A stretch of DNA of 43,007 nucleotides, taken from assembly GCA_900768075.1 (NCBI GenBank), contig CAAGBN010000053.1, positions 1 through 43,007 on the forward strand. The letters are read 5' to 3'. Under the pieces are notes generated by a model. That model searched no databases. It had not been told where the DNA came from and was given only the letters and a program-made list of their open reading frames with translations. The translations under genes and the position numbers were made by a program. Below are positions 8,869 to 17,057 of the stretch, one piece after another; positions within the stretch are counted from its first letter, which is position 1, and every line of letters starts with the position of its first letter. The DNA comes from Clostridia bacterium. Its GTDB lineage: Bacteria; Bacillota; Clostridia; Oscillospirales; Acutalibacteraceae.

Positions 8869-9468
8869 ATGATGAACTATGTTTTCCCGATTTTGCTGAT
8901 AATCTCTTTTATATCCGCTATCGCTACAGGTAAGGTGGCAGAGCTGTCACAGTCGGTTATAAGCGGAGCTGAAGATGCAGTGCAGCTTCTTTTAAGGTTG
9001 GTATCAATGCTGTGCCTATGGGGCGGTATTATGGAAATAGGAGACAAATCGGGATTGACATCTCTGTTTTCAAAATTTATGTATCCTGTTGTGTCTTTGA
9101 TTTTTCCGAAGCTACGTAAGGAAAAATATGTCCTTGAGGCTATATCTATGAATATTACAGCTAACATACTTGGCTTGGGAAATGCCGCAACGCCTTTGGG
9201 ACTTGAAGCTATGAGAAGACTTCAGAGCGTTAACAGTAACACTGAATTTGCAAGTGACGAGATGGTTGTTTTTGTTGTTATGAATACGGCGGCTATGCAC
9301 ATAATACCAACTACTGTGGCAACAATGAGAGGTCAATATGGCAGTGCCGACCCTATGGAAATAATGCCTGCAGCCTTTCTGACTTCTTTTTGTGCTCTTA
9401 TGACGGCAATAATAATAGCAAAATTGGGCAACCGCCTTAAAAGGAAGAGAGGAATTGTAAATGCCTGA
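8869..9468 (+). CDS. spmA: Spore maturation protein A
   Basis: A 199-residue integral membrane protein with several hydrophobic helices and the nucleoside-recognition/Gate-domain style motif GLGNAATPLGLEAM. In Bacillus and Clostridium SpmA works with SpmB in dehydration of the spore core. The frame is open from a GTG at 8860, but that triplet is part of the SD AAGGTGAT (8857-8864), so the ATG at 8869 (or the adjacent one at 8872) is the better start. The stop overlaps the spmB start (9461-9468), which indicates translational coupling. Confidence 0.9.
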   Translation: MMNYVFPILLIISFISAIATGKVAELSQSVISGAEDAVQLLLRLVSMLCLWGGIMEIGDKSGLTSLFSKFMYPVVSLIFPKLRKEKYVLEAISMNITANILGLGNAATPLGLEAMRRLQSVNSNTEFASDEMVVFVVMNTAAMHIIPTTVATMRGQYGSADPMEIMPAAFLTSFCALMTAIIIAKLGNRLKRKRGIVNA

Positions 9469-9985
9469 TAATTGGGGGTCATACATACTGCCGATAATGA
9501 TTGTCGGTATAGTGGCATTCGGTCTGTATAAAAAGGTAAAGGTTTTCGATTGCTTTATGATAGGCGCAAAAAAAGGTCTGCATACGGTTTATGAGCTCTT
9601 GCCGAGTATTACGGGACTTGTTATTGCAGTGAGTATGCTTAAAGAAAGCGGAGCTATGGATATTGTTTCCACAGTATTAAAGCCCATAACTTCTCTTTTC
9701 GGAGTGCCGGAGGAGATAACTCCTATGGCATTGCTGAGCCCTGTTTCCGGTGGAGGCTCGCTATCGCTTTTTGAAAGTATACTCAAAACCTACGGTGCTG
9801 ATTCTTTTGTAGGTCAGGTTGCAAGTGTAGTTATGGGTTCAACAGATACGACCCTCTATGCGGTTACTGTTTATTATGCGGCTGTAAACATCAAAAACAC
9901 GAGGCATACTTTGATATCGGGTCTTGCTGCCGATTTTATGAGTCTTGCTTTGTCAGCTTTTTTTGTCAGACTTACAGTCGGGTAG
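9461..9985 (+). CDS. spmB: Spore maturation protein B
   Basis: A 174-residue membrane protein of the nucleoside-recognition family, partner of SpmA. Recognisable features are the glycine/serine-rich segment LLSPVSGGGSLSLFE and the MGSTDTTLYAVTVYYAAV helix, both typical of SpmB. The start overlaps spmA by 8 bases, and the AAGGAAGAGAGG region inside spmA serves as SD. The last base of the TAG stop is also the first base of a perfect cloverleaf palindrome (9985-10063). Spore-specific sigma-factor control is expected from the family but no such promoter was recognised. Confidence 0.9.
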   Translation: MPDNWGSYILPIMIVGIVAFGLYKKVKVFDCFMIGAKKGLHTVYELLPSITGLVIAVSMLKESGAMDIVSTVLKPITSLFGVPEEITPMALLSPVSGGGSLSLFESILKTYGADSFVGQVASVVMGSTDTTLYAVTVYYAAVNIKNTRHTLISGLAADFMSLALSAFFVRLTVG

Positions 9986-10063
9986 GGGCTCAGGGCTGCG
10001 ACGAAGTCGCAGCGAAGCGACCGAAGGTCGCTTAAAAATCCCTGCGGGATTTTCCTGAGCCCC
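9985..10063. repeat. Four-arm cloverleaf palindromic element
   Basis: A closed four-way structure. The outer 10-bp stem GGGGCTCAGG (9985-9994) / CCTGAGCCCC (10054-10063) encloses three perfect hairpins: GCTGCGAC-GAA-GTCGCAGC (9995-10013), GCGACC-GAA-GGTCGC (10017-10031) and AAAATCCC-TGC-GGGATTTT (10035-10053). Only GAA (10014-10016) and TTA (10032-10034) link the arms. Every stem is perfectly complementary. It starts in the spmB stop codon and may help terminate that operon, but no T-run follows the outer stem. It resembles the small interspersed palindromic elements of gut clostridia. Confidence 0.85.
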
Positions 10064-10082
10064 ACTGCTTTTCTCCTCAGAC

Positions 10083-10111
10083 TTGCAAAAAGATAAGAAA
10101 TATGCTATTAT
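10083..10111 (+). promoter_or_regulatory. Promoter of the CHAP-like amidase gene
   Basis: TTGCAA (10083-10088), 17 bases, then TATTAT (10106-10111) with a TGn extension. A dyad ATTACAA-AA-TTGTAAT (10122-10137) sits at about the transcription start and could be an operator. Confidence 0.6.
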
Positions 10112-10173
10112 ATAAAAAGTGATTACAAAATTGTAATAATTGACCCTTAAAAACTTTGTTAAGGAGCAACAGG

Positions 10174-12084
10174 ATGATAAAAAAATTACTGAGTTTAATT
10201 TTAGTTTTCATACTGATATTTACAGTGATACCTGTGGGCACTAAGGCTTATACAGGTGATACAATGACAACTCTCAACTCTCTGGTCAAGCGTTTCCCTC
10301 ACGGCAAATATTGGAATCACGTGGGAAAAAGCAATCAGCCTGACGGAGTGACATCTACAGCTTGTGCAAGCCATTCAAGGTGTCACTGGGGAGTTAACCG
10401 CTGTAACTGCAATAGCTTTGATAATGCTATTCAGTGTATGGGCTATGCTCACAAAATATCATATGAAATTACAGGTGTTTACCCGAGAAACAATTACACA
10501 AAGGTTAAAAGCCTTAAGGCTTCTGATCTCAGAGTCGGTGATATAATCCGTTATCGTTGGGACGGTCACTCAATCTGTGTCACAGGTGTCAACGGTAATC
10601 AGATTTCCTTTACAGACTGCAACTATATAGGCAGATGTCAGATCAGATGGGGCGTTATGAACCTTTCTGATATTATCGGCTTTACATATGTTCTCAGACT
10701 TAAGGGCAACAACAGAAAGAATTCTGATCTCTACTTCTATCAGAATAAAACAACTGTTGAAAGTACACCGCAAATCAACCTTGACAGCAATCACGAGGTC
10801 TGGGAAATGCAGGATAATACTCTCAACCTTAGATCAACCCACCGTACTGATGCAAACATAGTCGGAAAGATTCCTGCAGGTGCGAGATTTGATATTTACG
10901 ATAAGTATTATGACGGTACTTATGTATGGGGCAAGGTAGTATACGGTGAACTTATGGGCTGGTGTGCTCTCAACTACTCAAAATATGTTGAGGGATATAT
11001 TGAAAAACCGAGTTTTGCAAATACCAACGAAGCTTATACTGCCAAGGAAAGTATTACGCTCAGTTGGAATGAGATTGCAGGTGCCACAGAGTATATTCTC
11101 TATATCTACGGTAGTAACGGTGCTCTGACAAAAGAATACCGTGTCAGTGGTGATAAGACTCAGAAGAGCTTTAAAATTAATTCTGCAGGCCAGTATTCTG
11201 CAGAGCTTGTAGCTGTCTGTGAAGCTACACCCTCATGGCAGATGAGAAGCAAGTTATACTCTTTCAATATAGTCAATCCCGCAGATGTTGTTTATGTAAA
11301 GGCAGTTAAATTTACTGCTCCTGAAAAGATTGTTAAAGGTAGTAGTGTTACTCTTAAAGCTGAGGTTACTCCCACCTGGGCGAGCGATTGTGCTGTTACC
11401 TGGAAAACAAGCGATAAGTCAATAGCTACTGTCAATAAGCAGGGAAAGCTTACTGCTAAAAAATACGGCAAGGTTACAATCACCTGCACCGCTGCTGATA
11501 AAGGTAAGATTTCCTATAAGCAGGAAATTACAGTTGTACCCGAAGCACCTGACGATATAACTCAGAGCGGAGCAACAACCTCTTCAGTGACATTTAAATG
11601 GTCAAAGGTTAGCGGTGCAAGCTTCTATGCTGTTTACAGATATAACACTGAAACACAGAAATATGAAAAGATAGATACCTGCAAAGAGACCTCATACACA
11701 ATGAAAGCCTCTGCAGGTAAAACCTATAAGGTCAAAGTAAATGCTGTTTCAAAGTCAGCCTCAGGCAACTGTTACAGTACTGCATCTGAAATATTAGGTG
11801 TAGTTTCAAGCCCGGATGCACCGACTCTTAAAGTCAAGGCCGGCTATAAAAAGGCTGTGCTTACCTGGAGTCAGTCAAAGGGTGCCACTCACTATGTAAT
11901 TTATCAGGTTAAGGACGGTGCAACACAGAATCTTGATACGGTTTCAGCTGCAGGCAATGAATGTGAGTATACTGTCACTAACCTTAAGAGCGGTACTTAT
12001 ACATTTAAGGTCAGAGCCATCAGAAAGGCTGACAGCATCAAGGGCTACGGTAGCTACTCATCAGAAGTGAAAGTTAAAATATAA
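10174..12084 (+). CDS. Secreted CHAP-like cysteine amidase/peptidase with SH3, Ig-like and FN3 domains
   Basis: A 636-residue exported multidomain protein. The ATG at 10174 is chosen over an in-frame TTG at 10156 because AAGGAG (10161-10166) lies 7 bases before it and the signal peptide (about 1-25) then starts MIKKLLSLI. The N-terminal catalytic-looking domain (about 30-185) contains GKYWNH, a Cys-rich stretch, Cys88 in AIQCMGYAH, His132 in DGHSICVTG, and Asp148/Asn150 in TDCNY, consistent with a CHAP/NlpC-like Cys-His-Asn/Asp enzyme cutting cell wall or host peptides. Then come a bacterial SH3-like domain (about 200-270, LNLRSTH), a beta-sandwich, an Ig-like Big_2 domain (about 380-460, KGSSVTLKAEVTP) and two FN3-like domains to the end. 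There is no sortase signal. Convergent with the next gene, sharing a terminator. Confidence 0.8.
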   Translation: MIKKLLSLILVFILIFTVIPVGTKAYTGDTMTTLNSLVKRFPHGKYWNHVGKSNQPDGVTSTACASHSRCHWGVNRCNCNSFDNAIQCMGYAHKISYEITGVYPRNNYTKVKSLKASDLRVGDIIRYRWDGHSICVTGVNGNQISFTDCNYIGRCQIRWGVMNLSDIIGFTYVLRLKGNNRKNSDLYFYQNKTTVESTPQINLDSNHEVWEMQDNTLNLRSTHRTDANIVGKIPAGARFDIYDKYYDGTYVWGKVVYGELMGWCALNYSKYVEGYIEKPSFANTNEAYTAKESITLSWNEIAGATEYILYIYGSNGALTKEYRVSGDKTQKSFKINSAGQYSAELVAVCEATPSWQMRSKLYSFNIVNPADVVYVKAVKFTAPEKIVKGSSVTLKAEVTPTWASDCAVTWKTSDKSIATVNKQGKLTAKKYGKVTITCTAADKGKISYKQEITVVPEAPDDITQSGATTSSVTFKWSKVSGASFYAVYRYNTETQKYEKIDTCKETSYTMKASAGKTYKVKVNAVSKSASGNCYSTASEILGVVSSPDAPTLKVKAGYKKAVLTWSQSKGATHYVIYQVKDGATQNLDTVSAAGNECEYTVTNLKSGTYTFKVRAIRKADSIKGYGSYSSEVKVKI

Positions 12085-12088
12085 TAAA

Positions 12089-12127
12089 AAACCGGCTGAT
12101 ACCAAAAGGTAAAAGCCGGTTTAAATT
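12089..12127. terminator. Bidirectional terminator between convergent genes
   Basis: AAACCGGCT (12089-12097) pairs with AGCCGGTTT (12114-12122); A-runs on the left and T-rich sequence on the right make it usable from both strands. Confidence 0.82.
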
Positions 12128-12134
12128 TTTGTTA

Positions 12135-12815
12135 TCAGATTATAGGAAGAGTTGAAAGACTACCGAAAACACCAAGCAGGAAAGAAAGCACTGCAGTGAA
12201 TTCGAAGCTGATAGCAGGTCTGTTGAAAACAGAATCATCTACTTCAAGATTTACATTGTCAAAGTAGGTGTACTGAATGGTTTTCTTAGCGAAATCCTGA
12301 GCTTTAAGAACCTTAAGGTCATCGACAATATAATAGAAGCTGTTGACAACTGAGCCTCTGTCGTTGAATTCCTCAACATAATAAGTTACACCGTCAATGG
12401 TAGTTGTGTTGCTGCCCTGATAAACAAGGAAATCCATTGTAATGTTTGAAACCTTTTCGATGATGCTCCAAACATCAACATCAACAAAGGGTAGATTTAC
12501 AACTGTCATATGGATATAGGGGAAAGAGGGGAGATAGCTTAAAAGCTTACCCTCGTGGGTCATTGTGCGAAGCTTAAAGAAACCGTTATCAAAGTCATAA
12601 GCTATGTTATCACCTTTCATATGAACAGTGTTGATAACTGAGTATGACTCGCCGAAATTCTGAGTTCTGCCCGTACGGAAGGTTACGCTGACCTCTTTTG
12701 TTTCTTCGATGGTATCGAAAAGTGTTTCTGTTTTAGTAGATGCTGCAAATGCACTGAATGAGAATGCTGAAAGTGCAATTACAAGAGCAAGAATGAGGGA
12801 TATTGATTTTTTCAT
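12135..12815 (-). CDS. Small secreted protein of unknown function
   Basis: A 226-residue protein. The start is set at the ATG at 12813-12815 because the protein then begins with a clean Sec signal peptide (MKKSISLILALVIALSAFSF, cleavage near AFA-AST) and is preceded by AAGGAAGTGG; the upstream extension of the frame covers the promoter. The mature part is beta-rich with alternating hydrophobic residues and reads like a LolA/LppX-style or outer-surface lipid-binding sheet (TLFDTIEETKEVSVTFRTG), but no family is recognised with confidence. The last 20 residues are hydrophobic (FLLGVFGSLSTLPII). No lipobox Cys is present. It has its own promoter and converges on the CHAP-like gene. Confidence 0.75.
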   Translation of the reverse strand: MKKSISLILALVIALSAFSFSAFAASTKTETLFDTIEETKEVSVTFRTGRTQNFGESYSVINTVHMKGDNIAYDFDNGFFKLRTMTHEGKLLSYLPSFPYIHMTVVNLPFVDVDVWSIIEKVSNITMDFLVYQGSNTTTIDGVTYYVEEFNDRGSVVNSFYYIVDDLKVLKAQDFAKKTIQYTYFDNVNLEVDDSVFNRPAISFEFTAVLSFLLGVFGSLSTLPII

Positions 12816-12846
12816 TTTACCACTTCCTTTATTTTCGTCGGTGTTA

Positions 12847-12875
12847 ATAATAGCAGAAAAGGTAAAATTAGTCAA
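12847..12875 (-). promoter_or_regulatory. Promoter of the small secreted protein gene
   Basis: On the minus strand TTGACT (12875-12870), 17 bases, then TATTAT (12852-12847) with a TGC extension. Confidence 0.7.
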
Positions 12876-12937
12876 TGGTTAATTCAATCTTAATATTTTC
12901 AGTATTGCAGGTGGAGGTGATTCTTATCAACTCCTGA

Positions 12938-12974
12938 CTAAAAATGGCGGGTAGGTATTCGCCTACACCGCCAT
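12938..12974 (-). terminator. Terminator of the GPH transporter operon
   Basis: ATGGCGG and CCGCCAT (12944-12950, 12968-12974) form the outer stem, with TAGG/CCTA inside; on the minus strand it is followed by TTTTTAG. Confidence 0.78.
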
Positions 12975-12994
12975 AGTTCTTGCGTTTCAATATT

Positions 12995-13504
12995 TTATGT
13001 TTTTGTTTTACGTGACTCTGTCTGCTTGAGACCGCTGAACTTCTGGCCCCATGCATCTGCCCAGCCTTCACAGTAAAGCTTTGAGTAAGGTACATTGTTC
13101 TTCTTTCTGTAGCCTGCAAAGCAGTTGCACCAGATAACTGAAGGAAGTGCAACAACAATGTAGTAAAGAGGACCTAAAAGAAGAGCCTGCCATGTGTGAC
13201 CGTATTCGTGGATACGGCAGTTGTAAGTCCACTCCTTGCTCTTAGCGTTATCCTTGATGAAGATGAACAGACCCATTGAAAGTCCGCCGCCCTTCCAGGG
13301 TACGTAAATAATCTTAGCATAGCCGAAGTGCTGCCAACGGTAGCCTAAAACCTTTGTGCAGATGATAAACGCTATCCAGCCTACGAGGTTAACGGGAAGT
13401 GCCCATGTCCACTGTACAAACATAAACAGGAAATCTTTGAGGCTCTGCTGCCAGCATTTTTCTTTTTTGGGAGGTTCTTTTACTGAAATATCAACCTTTG
13501 TCAT
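12995..13504 (-). CDS. Small membrane protein with HExxH zinc-peptidase-like motif
   Basis: A 169-residue protein, family not firmly recognised. It has hydrophobic segments at about 25-50 and 108-127, separated by a loop containing HEYGHTWQALLLGP, with His99, Glu100 and His103 as an HExxH zinc site. Further on, CEGWADAWG offers Glu146 or Asp150 as a third zinc ligand, as in gluzincin-like proteins. This suggests a small membrane metalloprotease or a zinc-binding remnant. Its ATG shares one base with the stop of the sugar symporter gene (TAATG), so it is translationally coupled to the transporter; a role in processing or quality control of that transporter is only inference. The terminator at 12938-12974 closes the operon. 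Confidence 0.75.
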   Translation of the reverse strand: MTKVDISVKEPPKKEKCWQQSLKDFLFMFVQWTWALPVNLVGWIAFIICTKVLGYRWQHFGYAKIIYVPWKGGGLSMGLFIFIKDNAKSKEWTYNCRIHEYGHTWQALLLGPLYYIVVALPSVIWCNCFAGYRKKNNVPYSKLYCEGWADAWGQKFSGLKQTESRKTKT

Positions 13505-15195
13505 TATGCATTCTCCTTTTCTGCTTTTTTGCCTTCTTTTGAGTTTCTGATTTTCTTCATCTCTTCTTCTATATCAACAAGAATCTGATATTCGCCGTTT
13601 TCATCGGGAGTAACTGGCTGTGCATCGGCACTGTCATTATCCTTGCCGAGCCAAGTGTTTTCGTACTTCTGACCTGAAATCTTTTCCATAATTTCGATCT
13701 GCTCGTCAGTGAGAGCTACTGCACCGTACTTGTGTTTTGTTGCAACTGCCGCACGGATGATAGTATGCTCTTTCTTTGTCATCTGGAACTTGTGAAGAAG
13801 GAAGAGTGAAATAAGTGTAAATGCGATAGGTGCGAATGTTACACAGATTCTAACACCTAAAAGTGCACTGTCTGACTGCTGGAATGTGGGATCAACTGCA
13901 AGCTTGTCCTTAAGCTCATCACCAACGATAAGACCGAAGCCACCGAGGATGAACATAACAACTGAGCTCATTACACCTGAAACTGTCTTCTTGATGAATG
14001 TGTTGAAGGTACCGATAACGCCCTCACGTCTGCGGCCTGTGATAAGCTCGTCAACGTCTGAAATGTCAGGAAGGATGTTTGTTGCAACATAGCCGAGACC
14101 TGACTTACCGAAGGGATAAAGAACAGCAGTAGCCATAAGGATAACCTTCCAGATAACTGCACCCTCGGTTTCGGGAGTGGGATTCATAAGAAGACATACT
14201 GCGAAGCCTGCAAGCATAAGAGGTGTTACAATAGCACCGCACTTTTTCTTGCCGAACTTGATGGTAAGTGCATAGTTGAGGGGGAATGATGCTGCTTCGA
14301 AAGCGCCTGCAATTGTTGTGAAAAGAGTGTACATTGAGGGAAGCTTTGCAACGTACTCGATGTAATAGATAAGAGTTGTTGTGTAGAAATATGTTGCGAT
14401 GTTGTAGCAAAGGCTCATAAAGAAGTACTCTCTGAAAGCTCTGTTCTTAACAACATATCTGTATTCGTTCATAAGGAACTTGAAGTCAAACTTCTCTGTC
14501 TTAAGGTCAAGTGAGGGCTTTTCTCTTACGCTCTTGAAGGTTGTGAAAAGGCTTAAGCCGTAAACAACCGCAAGAATAAGACCTGCTATAAGCATAGGCT
14601 TCTGTGCACCTGCCTGGGGTGTGCTGAAGCCGAATGAGCCGAGAATAGCTGAAACAAGGAAGAATGAGGGGAACATACCGAATGAGTTGAAAATATAACC
14701 TACGGAGTTATACTGTATTCTCAGGTCATAGTCAGGTGCAAGCTCCGGAAGCATTGCAACATGAGGTATGTCGATAACTGTGTATGCTGTTTTGTAAAGC
14801 ATATAAGCAGCTGTGAAATAAAGGAAGGTCTTTAAGGGCTCTGTTCTGCCGTCGAAGCCGTAACCGTTCCACATCATTACGAATGAAAGGCAAAGAAGAG
14901 GCATACCCCAGAGGATATAACGTCTGTGCTTACCGTACTTCGAACGTGTTCTGTCGGTGATAACGCCCATAATGGGGTCTGTGATAGCATCCCATACAAC
15001 CGCTACAGTTGTTACGAGACCTGCCCATGCAAGGGGAAGATTTACTACGTCGGTGAGGAATTTCATGTAATAAAGGCTTACAACATAACCCGCACCTGAG
15101 GTGGTGATGTTTGCACTGCTGTATTTCATCATAGGCAGAACGTCGTTTTTAAAGGTGCCCTTGACGCCAATCAGCTTAAGGATTTTTTGTTCCAT
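13504..15195 (-). CDS. GPH-family sugar:cation symporter (MFS)
   Basis: A 563-residue polytopic membrane protein of the glycoside-pentoside-hexuronide:cation symporter family. The diagnostic segment WDAITDPIMGVITDRT (about 68-83) followed by RSKYGKHRRYILWG is intact, and about 12 membrane helices can be traced. A second family-like region is TGRRREGVIGTF (about 388-399). The C-terminal tail (about 490-563) is unusually long, charged and cytoplasmic, rich in Glu and Lys, and could be regulatory. Such proteins import oligosaccharides or glycosides with Na+ or H+. SD AAAAGGAGCG precedes the start. It forms an operon with the HExxH protein (TAATG overlap). Substrate is not evident from the context. 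Confidence 0.9.
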   Translation of the reverse strand: MEQKILKLIGVKGTFKNDVLPMMKYSSANITTSGAGYVVSLYYMKFLTDVVNLPLAWAGLVTTVAVVWDAITDPIMGVITDRTRSKYGKHRRYILWGMPLLCLSFVMMWNGYGFDGRTEPLKTFLYFTAAYMLYKTAYTVIDIPHVAMLPELAPDYDLRIQYNSVGYIFNSFGMFPSFFLVSAILGSFGFSTPQAGAQKPMLIAGLILAVVYGLSLFTTFKSVREKPSLDLKTEKFDFKFLMNEYRYVVKNRAFREYFFMSLCYNIATYFYTTTLIYYIEYVAKLPSMYTLFTTIAGAFEAASFPLNYALTIKFGKKKCGAIVTPLMLAGFAVCLLMNPTPETEGAVIWKVILMATAVLYPFGKSGLGYVATNILPDISDVDELITGRRREGVIGTFNTFIKKTVSGVMSSVVMFILGGFGLIVGDELKDKLAVDPTFQQSDSALLGVRICVTFAPIAFTLISLFLLHKFQMTKKEHTIIRAAVATKHKYGAVALTDEQIEIMEKISGQKYENTWLGKDNDSADAQPVTPDENGEYQILVDIEEEMKKIRNSKEGKKAEKENA

Positions 15196-15231
15196 TTTGC
15201 TTTATCGCTCCTTTTTAAAATATATGGATAT

Positions 15232-15260
15232 ACTTTACCATTTTATTGCCTTAAAGTCAA
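15232..15260 (-). promoter_or_regulatory. Promoter of the GPH transporter operon
   Basis: On the minus strand TTGACT (15260-15255), 17 bases, then TAAAGT (15237-15232). Confidence 0.55.
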
Positions 15261-15271
15261 GTTTTAAAGAG

Positions 15272-15306
15272 AAAAAAGAGACACTTTACAAGGTGTAAAA
15301 TGTCTC
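15272..15306 (-). terminator. Terminator of the acyl-CoA synthetase gene
   Basis: GAGACA (15278-15283) and TGTCTC (15301-15306) with inner TTTACA/TGTAAA form a long hairpin; on the minus strand it is followed by TTTTTT. Confidence 0.8.
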
Positions 15307-15315
15307 ATAAATTAA

Positions 15316-16923
15316 TTATTTTTTACTTGCAACGAACTCTTCAACTTTTCTTCTGATAATCTTCTTTGTTGTTGTTCTGGGGAAGGGCTCGTCTGAAACA
15401 ATGATGTTTGCAATCTGCTTATAAACAGGCATATCCTTGTTGAATTTCGCAATATCCTCACGAAGCTGCTGCTCTGTTGCACCACTTTCCTCGTCAATGT
15501 AAACTGCAGCACAAAGCTTATCGTCAACACCGAGAATTACAACCTCACTGATGTAGGGGATAGCTTTGTGAATATCATCCTCGATACCCTCGGGAGCTAC
15601 ATTCTTACCGTTACCGAGAATGATAAGATTCTTCTTTCTGCCTGTAAGGAAAACGAAATCATCCTCATCGATGTAGCCCATATCGCCTGTTTTGAACCAA
15701 CCGTCCTGGAAGTTTTCTTTTGTGTTTTCAGGGTCATTGTAGTATCCTGTTGAAACTGATACACCTCTTGCCCAGAGCTCACCGTCTACAACCTTCATTT
15801 CACAGCCGGGAACTACTCTGCCGACTGAGTCAGCTTTCTGCAGATAGTCGAAGTTGAAAGCAAGAAGGGGAGAACACTCTGAAAGACCGTAGCCTGTGAG
15901 CACCATAATGCCTAAATCCTTGCAGGATTCAACAAGAGTCTGTGATACGGGGGCACCGCCTGCAACAACAAGTCTGAGTCTGCCACCGAAAGCTTCTTTA
16001 ACCTCACCGAGGATTTTATCTGTAAGGTCGATGCCGAATTTCTTAGCAATATTGCAGATTTTAATACCGAGCTGAAGCTTCTTATCCTTGCCCTCTTTCT
16101 TTGCTGTTGACCATACCTTGTCAATAAGCATCTGAGGAAGAAGAGGAACTGCAAAGAGCATTGTGGGTCTGTATTCCTTAAGCTCTTTAGCAATATGTCT
16201 TAAGCCGCTGCTGATACAAACGGGAATACCGAAATAAACCATAAGGAAAAGGTTGCCGAGACACTCGTAAGCGTGGTTCATAGGAAGAACTGAAAGTGAT
16301 ACGTCGCTTTCGTGGTAAACTCTTGCGTGAGCGCCGCCTGCAAGAACATTTCTTGCGATGTTTCTCTGAGTGAGCATTACGCCCTTACCTTTACCTGTTG
16401 TGCCTGAGGTGAAGATAATAGTTGAAAGCTTATCGGGCTGTACCTCGGGGAAGGGAAGCTCCTCGCCCTCAAGCTCAATGGGATTACTGATGCAGAACAT
16501 ACCCATAGTGCCGTTTGTCTTTTCTGCAACAAGCTCTGCATAATCCTTGTAGGTCTTGTCATAGAGGAAGAAGTCAACATCTGCCTTTTCCATCTGCTCG
16601 TAAACATCCTCAAAGCCGAGTTCCTTATCAAGAGGTACAATAACAAGGCCTGCATACATAGCAGCATAGTAGCTGACAATAAACTGATAGCTTGAGCCAC
16701 CGATAACAGCTACATGGCCCTTCTTCAGATTCTGTCTCATGAGATACTGTGCAAACTTTTTGCTGTCTGCAACGAGATCATTATATGTCTTTTCGATTTT
16801 CTGCTTTTTTTCTTTGTAGATATAAGCTACAGAATCACCGTAAAGTCTTTTTGAGCGTTCTGCAAGTTCAACAATTGAATTAATTTCTTCACAATGGTAG
16901 GTTTTAAATTGTTTCTTAGCCAT
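15316..16923 (-). CDS. AMP-forming long-chain acyl-CoA synthetase-like ligase
   Basis: A 535-residue member of the ANL adenylate-forming family. The P-loop TSGTTGKGKG (172-181), the A5 motif GYGLSECSPL, the A7/A8 region FKTGDMGYID followed by GRKKNLII, and a C-terminal Lys in RTTTKKIIRRK (about 523) are all intact, so it should adenylate a carboxylate and transfer it to CoA or another thiol. The order and spacing resemble long-chain fatty acyl-CoA synthetases, but fatty-acid or acyl-ACP substrates cannot be told apart from sequence. SD CAGGAGG precedes the ATG. It stands alone on the minus strand, divergent from the GNAT gene; its leader has an unusual hairpin and possible short leader ORF. 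Confidence 0.88.
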   Translation of the reverse strand: MAKKQFKTYHCEEINSIVELAERSKRLYGDSVAYIYKEKKQKIEKTYNDLVADSKKFAQYLMRQNLKKGHVAVIGGSSYQFIVSYYAAMYAGLVIVPLDKELGFEDVYEQMEKADVDFFLYDKTYKDYAELVAEKTNGTMGMFCISNPIELEGEELPFPEVQPDKLSTIIFTSGTTGKGKGVMLTQRNIARNVLAGGAHARVYHESDVSLSVLPMNHAYECLGNLFLMVYFGIPVCISSGLRHIAKELKEYRPTMLFAVPLLPQMLIDKVWSTAKKEGKDKKLQLGIKICNIAKKFGIDLTDKILGEVKEAFGGRLRLVVAGGAPVSQTLVESCKDLGIMVLTGYGLSECSPLLAFNFDYLQKADSVGRVVPGCEMKVVDGELWARGVSVSTGYYNDPENTKENFQDGWFKTGDMGYIDEDDFVFLTGRKKNLIILGNGKNVAPEGIEDDIHKAIPYISEVVILGVDDKLCAAVYIDEESGATEQQLREDIAKFNKDMPVYKQIANIIVSDEPFPRTTTKKIIRRKVEEFVASKK

Positions 16924-16946
16924 TCAGAGCCTCCTGTAAAATAATT

Positions 16947-17021
16947 TTAATCGTTAATTGCTTTTAAGTGCACAAAGCTACACTTATAACATAATAACAA
17001 AAATACCTCCTGTGTTTTGTT
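16947..17021 (-). promoter_or_regulatory. Leader hairpin and possible 17-codon leader ORF before the acyl-CoA synthetase
   Basis: TAACAAAA (16995-17002) and TTTTGTTA (17015-17022) form an 8-bp stem whose loop holds, on the minus strand, AGGAGG (17011-17006). Five bases later a TTG (17000-16998) opens a short frame ending at TAA (16949-16947), coding for 17 residues starting MLLCYKCSF. A weak promoter TTGTTT-N17-TATTAA (17048-17020) overlaps it. This may be chance. Confidence 0.25.
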
Positions 17022-17057
17022 AATAAATATAAACCAAAATTTAAACAAATTATGTAT

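Noticed and set aside
9985..10063. tRNA gene, because the fold is a cloverleaf
   Set aside because: Acceptor-like stem is 10 bp, all loops are triloops, there is no anticodon loop, no TTC-type T-loop and no conserved tRNA bases.
12868..13158. 96-residue minus-strand frame
   Set aside because: It overlaps the HExxH protein in another frame, runs through the terminator at 12938-12974 and has no SD or family resemblance.
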